Shown in pieces: positions 59,015 to 64,000 of a DNA stretch of 64,000 nucleotides (within the stretch, counting starts at the first letter, position 1; each line of letters starts with the position of its first letter). This DNA is from Ligula intestinalis (taxonomy: Eukaryota; Platyhelminthes; Cestoda; Diphyllobothriidea; Diphyllobothriidae). The stretch lies in assembly GCA_036362985.1 (NCBI GenBank), contig JAYGXS010000001.1:55207466-55271465 (forward strand), written 5' to 3'. Made by a program: the position numbers and the translations under genes. The notes beneath the pieces are model-generated. The model did no database searches, was not told the origin of the DNA, and worked only from the letters and a program-made list of their open reading frames with translations.

Positions 59015-60661
59015 GAGGCGTCCGTTAGTTGCCTATGGTCTGTCTAAAAATCCAAATTTCAGTGGTGTGATAGGGCTGATGATAGTTTCCAATAAGTTCT
59101 CGACATACAGGGAAGTGAGCCAAAATTCAGAACAGATGTGGCTTGATTGCTTGTCACTTGTCTGCCGTATGGCAAAAGCGTCTTAGATGATAGTTACGCT
59201 AATGCTCAGGTCACGGTTTATTTAAACGAATGCACCCATACCCCTTATTTCGATTAGACTGAAGTTCTGGCGAAAGGTGGCAACCGTGGGAGTGGCAAAA
59301 CGTTTAGTTCATGGTTTGCACGTAGTTTATTTCCGTAGATATGCGATTGCATAGCTCCTGAATTCTATAAATACCATACCCTTCGTAGGTTCATCGTCTT
59401 TATGTGTATCGAATGATAATTCAAAATGTCAGGGAAGTCAAATACTCGCCCAAGTGGTCACAGTGACGTCTTTTCAACTGCTCCATAGGGCTTGCCATTT
59501 ACTTTTCATTGGAAGTCCCTCGCATACGCTTTTCAATTGCTGACGCTTCTTTAACTTTTTCAACTGCCAAAATGGCAAACTGCCGATCTATGGTAATGCA
59601 TTCCCATTGCCTGCAAAACTTAAAGATGGATCGCGAAATTAAACACTGGTAGTATAAGGGCTATTGGGTCAACTTTTATGTACTTATGCCCCTTGAATCG
59701 CTCCCTAAACATCATATCTACAGTTAGAGACAAAAAATATGAAAATGTTCTTTTTTATCATATTATATATACATGGGAAATGTTCATTAAAATGTTATCC
59801 AAGTTGCTCACCTGTTTGCCTTTCACGGAGTATCTTTAAGGCGTATACCAATAATCCATCCAAAGTTCCCCCACGTAGAAGGCATTCATGGTGTGCACTT
59901 TGCCCGGTATTTTGGTCCTGTCATTAATAACGTATTGATATCCATTTTAGATGAAAATATCTCGCGAGCTCAGTAATACATATAGAGAAGCAAAGGCTGA
60001 TGAAGTGCGCTGCGTTTTACGGACTTCTATTAATGGGAGAAAAATTTTATGTTCACATTCTTTCTGCAGGCAAAAACTTCAGTTTCAGTTGAAAATGTCA
60101 ACTAACACACTAACAACTTAACTTGAAATTCTGTTTTCTGTTGAACTGCTAAATTTTGCGGAAGCTGGCCGTGTGCCTTTACAATTCTTTGCAAACTGAG
60201 AACTGTTGAACGGCGCCTGAGGAATAAGACTGAAACTTGACCTTTGTATCGCACTGAGTAATTGAGTTAATCAAATCACCACAATTAATTCTTCATGAAA
60301 AATCATTTCAGCAGAATAAAACTTGATACTAAATGGCAGAATAGCTTTTGTTCATTCTGTTTCTGCAAATAGTTTGCGTCCACGCCAGTGGCGGTAAAGA
60401 GCTAAAGCTCTTTGTTTATTGCTTAGACAGAGAAATGCTTTCGAAGCTGCTGAAGATTTTTTTCTTTAGCCAGTGGAGTAACAGTTGAATTTGTGTCCCC
60501 AACCAACATGCAAAAACCAATCTCTCTGTACTCAGGGACAAATGGTAATAAAGTTTTAATGTGTGGGGCATTTAAGGAAACGGATAGAATCATTTTAAAA
60601 AATAGAGTGCATAAAATAGAAAATAATAGGTATCATTATTTATGGAAACAAATAACCCAAT
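59015..60661. other. Non-coding stretch
   Basis: Nothing definite was recognised. Confidence 0.4.
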
Positions 60662-60812
60662 GAATGGCCCAATAGTGCCCAAATGAGCACAACCGTCGAC
60701 TTTCTATAATTTCTATACCATCTCTATAGAGCTGATAGCCTTAATTTAGACATTATAAAGATATGAAAATGAGTCGATGATTGTGTTAAGTTGGGCACTA
60801 TTGGGCCATTTT
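60662..60812. repeat. Small foldback repeat
   Basis: Left arm 60662-60718 and right arm about 60747-60812 are inverted copies. The perfect outer 16 bases ggcccaatagtgccca pair with tgggcactattgggcc. The arms continue with gcacaaccgtcgactttct against the complement of aaatgagtcgatgattgtg. Non-coding; MITE-like or a hairpin RNA source. Confidence 0.75.
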
Positions 60813-61808
60813 AATTATCACGTGGTAAATATAATCGGCTATTTAAGTAAGCTGTTTGAGAACCTATATTGAACTGTTACCACCAGTGGTAAGTATAATT
60901 TCATATTTTTTTCAATTATTTTGTCCCAAGTCCTTTGATCTACGTTCACCATCTACAGTAGATATGACCGTAAAATGAATTTTGTTATACAAATGTTTTT
61001 AGCAAGATAAATACACGATGCCCTTGGTGAGTGTGTCGAAAAGTGAAACCACCAAAAAACGAAAATAGCTTAGTCTCACACGTTTAAAATTAAGGTCATT
61101 AACCTGCGTTTCTAATTTAGCCGACAATTGAACAGATGCGTCAAAGTCAACTAGGCGTCGCGATCTCTATGTAGCAGCATAAGCGTTCAAATTTTGCTGA
61201 GGTTCCGTTTCGCAGCTCAGCTAAGAATCGCATAACAACGAGGTCCAATAGTCAAAATATATGTCGGCAGTAAATTGTATCGGGGGCCCCTTATTCAGCC
61301 ACTGGTCAGCCAGGAAGTTATTCAACTAACTATATATGACTATCCTCTCTGTTTGTTTTACTTCAGCTCTCATACTAAATACGTTTCGGTTCGATATTCT
61401 GTGGGGGTGGTCTTTCATGTCCCGAGAGGACTAATCTGAGAAAACGATGGAAATTGAAAGAGGGCTTATTGAAAGATAGTTTTTACTGGGTTGACATGGC
61501 CGTGGATTCATAAATCTTTTACTATCGAAAATATCCTAGTTTATTATCTGTCGGATTACAGTTCAATTGTCGCATATGACGATGTTCACTGTTAGCCCAC
61601 GGTATGTTATGTGTGGGATAGTTAATTGTTCCCGAACAATTTATAGGAATAGACGAGGAGCGCAGCATCTGTCGAACACTTTCCTTACTTCATAACCTGT
61701 ATGTGATGGCAAAACAGAGTTAGAGCATTCCATATGGGTTTTGACGAATATGCGTAACTACACGATCATATAGTGAGAATCAGGTTATACCATCTACAAA
61801 CAATGTAC

Positions 61809-61944
61809 CCACGAAACTTGCTGTGGTCAAAAATCTGATGCGGTATCACGCCGTTAATTTTGATTCTATTACAATCTCCTCTAGGCACTTCATTTAATGG
61901 TGCGAAATTCACGAGATTAATGAATATCTTATGCTTGTCGTTCG
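61809..61944 (-). CDS. Candidate exon, PIH1-like motif possible
   Basis: Acceptor tagtaagttgacag, donor TTTCGTGG|GTACAT. The frame reads NDKHKIFINLVNFAPLNEVP, RGDCNRIKINGVIPHQIFDH, SKFRG. The KIFIN...p..VP segment resembles the kvFIN motif of PIH1 domains (chaperone and dynein-assembly factors), but the rest does not clearly follow that family. Borders and composition support a real exon; function open. Confidence 0.42.
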
Positions 61945-62199
61945 CTGTCAACTTACTATCAAGTTATGTCAAGTGTGTTTACATTATTTCTTCACAGAAA
62001 TGTAAATATCCATGGGTAAGCTAAAAAATAGTCAGATAAATGAATATTTTTGTAAAGAAGCAGACCAAATAACGGACGATAAATACTAAATCCATCAAGT
62101 GATTGACCGGCTTCGTGTGGAGATCAGCCTGAGTCGTTGACCGATTTCATACAATGTTTACTAAAATTTTAAAATATGTTTTAGATTAGAAATAATTGC

Positions 62200-62284
62200 T
62201 TAGGTGGAATTTTAAAATTGCGTAATCTAAAGATTTGTTAGACATTGCGGATGCACGATTTTGAACAAACGTTTTTTCGGCCTC
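62200..62284 (-). CDS. Candidate exon, 3' limit uncertain
   Basis: A very good acceptor (gtattgattgtggttcctcag) is followed by the frame EAEKTFVQNRASAMSNKSLD then YA. No consensus donor was found before the frame closes at 62186, so the end given is approximate. No domain. Confidence 0.3.
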
Positions 62285-62399
62285 CTGAGGAACCACAATC
62301 AATACAAAACAGCTACTGAAGTAGGTTAAACTTTTCCTATATGTGCTCGATGCTGTTCCAAAGTTAAGTGGACTTAATAAAAACACAGAGGTATTTATT

Positions 62400-64000
62400 T
62401 TTTATTCATTTAGGAGCAACTCGTGTCTTTTCCAATTATATGCACAAATGTTGAGTATGTTTTGTTTTTAAAAAGTTGGCTAATTCCGGAATAATTTTAA
62501 TTCTTGTCTGTCGTTTCATTTACTTTTAGGGGTTTTCAGGCGATTAAAAAGCTGAACTTACAAAACCGGTATATCAACCAGAAAGCAGATAGGGAAAGCT
62601 GGGCGACCCACTGATGAGCCGGAGCCCTCGCAGATGTGTCAAGCAGCGGTAGAATACCAGTGAAACACGTGTCTGGGCCTTTTAGCAAGTACATAGGCTG
62701 TTAGTATGGTAAGTTACAATATCCAAACTATGTGTTTTCCGTGAAAGGAATACCATATATTTTCCGTATTTTATTGAAAAACACGACACATAATGCTCAC
62801 AATATTTTCAAATGAATGCAATGAGGCATTAATAAACGAGCAGATACAATTTAATTTGAATGGTCACTCTATATTCATAAAACTTCCATCATTTGAAAGC
62901 TTGTTTAACAAAGGGACATCGTTCTTCGAGGATTTGCTCTTCAGTTAGTATATAGCATGTTTTATACAAATACACGGGAATTCGCAAGAGTGTGTACAGC
63001 ACATAAATAAAGAGGACATAACGGGGTCACTCAAATGCCTGTATCTTGCTACTTCTGAAATATATTTGGATTGTGCTCCATGATAATCGATATTACATTT
63101 TGATTTAAGTAATAATACCTTACCTAGAATATATTTTAAAATTTTAGTTTACCGTACTTGGTCACCGAATAATCTTTTGCCTATCTTGGAGATCGTTTCC
63201 AAATATACAAGTTTGAATCAGTGGAAAAGTACAAATGGGTGTGCAAACGACTCAGCGTATTTTTAATTTTGGTAAATGACATTTATCCTATGGATACAGT
63301 TCACCTGCCATCTACATTACCAGATAAAATATAGTTATACAAGCCAGAGTGGAAGCCTGTGTTTAGCTTAACTCCTTGATGTATCACAAACTCTCGACTA
63401 TTTTCTACCAGTCTCTATGCGACTGCATGTACGAGCTCAATACTATGACTTCCGTGTCAAACTGAAGAATCAGCATCCGCTTTGAAGTCTGAAGGCAATA
63501 TTAAACTGATCTCTCATTAAAACTTTATTATTTTGAGTCTTAGACTCAGTCGGCACATTTTTAAGTCAAGAGTGCGAGCAAGTTGCTCAAAATACCTGGA
63601 ATGCTCTTTCATGTGTACAAATATTGGCTGAGCGGTTGAAATCGGGATAGCGCTGACTGATCCCAAAGAATAGCCTAGAAGTTGCTGATTCTTTGACTAT
63701 TTCTTTTGGCATCACTTCATTTGGCCATTTATGCATCAAAACAACATTTATCATTATTCGAATTCAGTAATCCATATGTCAAAAAGAATACTTATCGAAA
63801 GGTGATATACTTGAGACACAGAAAGCCATAATCCACCGACAGAAGCTTTCAAAACACCGCAACAGGTAGCTGACTTGTATGCACCTTTAGACTCGGATGA
63901 GCTTTCATCAGCAGGACCAAATAAGGTAATATTAAAAGTACAGTTGAATCATCAACGGCAGGCGAAGGCTAAGAAAGGATGCACTTACGAAACTTGCTAA
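62400..64000. other. Right-edge non-coding stretch
   Basis: AT-rich sequence with no exon or repeat that I could support. Confidence 0.4.

Noticed and set aside
1..64000. CRISPR arrays, operons, rRNA genes, intact tRNA genes
   Set aside because: None seen. The window is eukaryotic in structure and the tRNA-like pieces are decayed or SINE heads.

Overview
The window reads as AT-rich animal (metazoan) nuclear DNA. It has short coding exons with GT-AG borders, long introns, decayed retroelements and no bacterial-style gene packing. A flatworm, most likely a tapeworm of the diphyllobothriid type, is my best guess. It rests on the mix of a GIY-YIG Penelope-like element, CR1/Rex-like non-LTR elements and small tRNA-derived repeats. 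It is an inference, not something the sequence proves. A run of 10 N inside an ATGT microsatellite shows this is a draft assembly. Most long reading frames here are chance; the real genes appear as short phased exons, which I located by acceptor, donor and reading phase. 
 Layout: 1-430 holds a repeat with inverted ends and an AT-rich palindrome. 911-3013 is a broken Penelope-like element with inverted flanking repeats. About 3.8-28.4 kb carries minus-strand exons, including an unidentified Ser/Pro-rich protein at 16.6-20.9 kb, and a few plus-strand exon candidates at 11.2-15.2 kb. 23.6-27.6 kb is a heavily decayed CR1/Jockey-like non-LTR element. 
 The best identified host gene is a minus-strand Ras-family guanine nucleotide exchange factor. 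It runs from at least 49.4 kb down to a stop at 29.77 kb. An REM (RasGEF-N) domain is encoded at 49.2-49.4 and 43.9-44.3 kb. The catalytic RasGEF (CDC25-homology) domain is encoded by exons at 37.5, 33.4, 33.1, 32.6, 31.6 and 29.9 kb. Four of its joins agree exactly in reading phase. Its introns contain a second non-LTR element (45.5-48.6 kb, opposite strand), the microsatellite with the gap, a tRNA-derived SINE and a 425-bp foldback repeat. 
 51-62 kb holds further minus-strand exon candidates (54.6, 57.1, 58.1, 58.8, 61.9, 62.3 kb). These may be 5' exons of the RasGEF gene or a separate gene. The rest is AT-rich intron or intergenic DNA with small repeats: a SINE family sharing a core sequence, two foldbacks, two opposed tRNA T-arm halves, and degenerate telomere-like patches.
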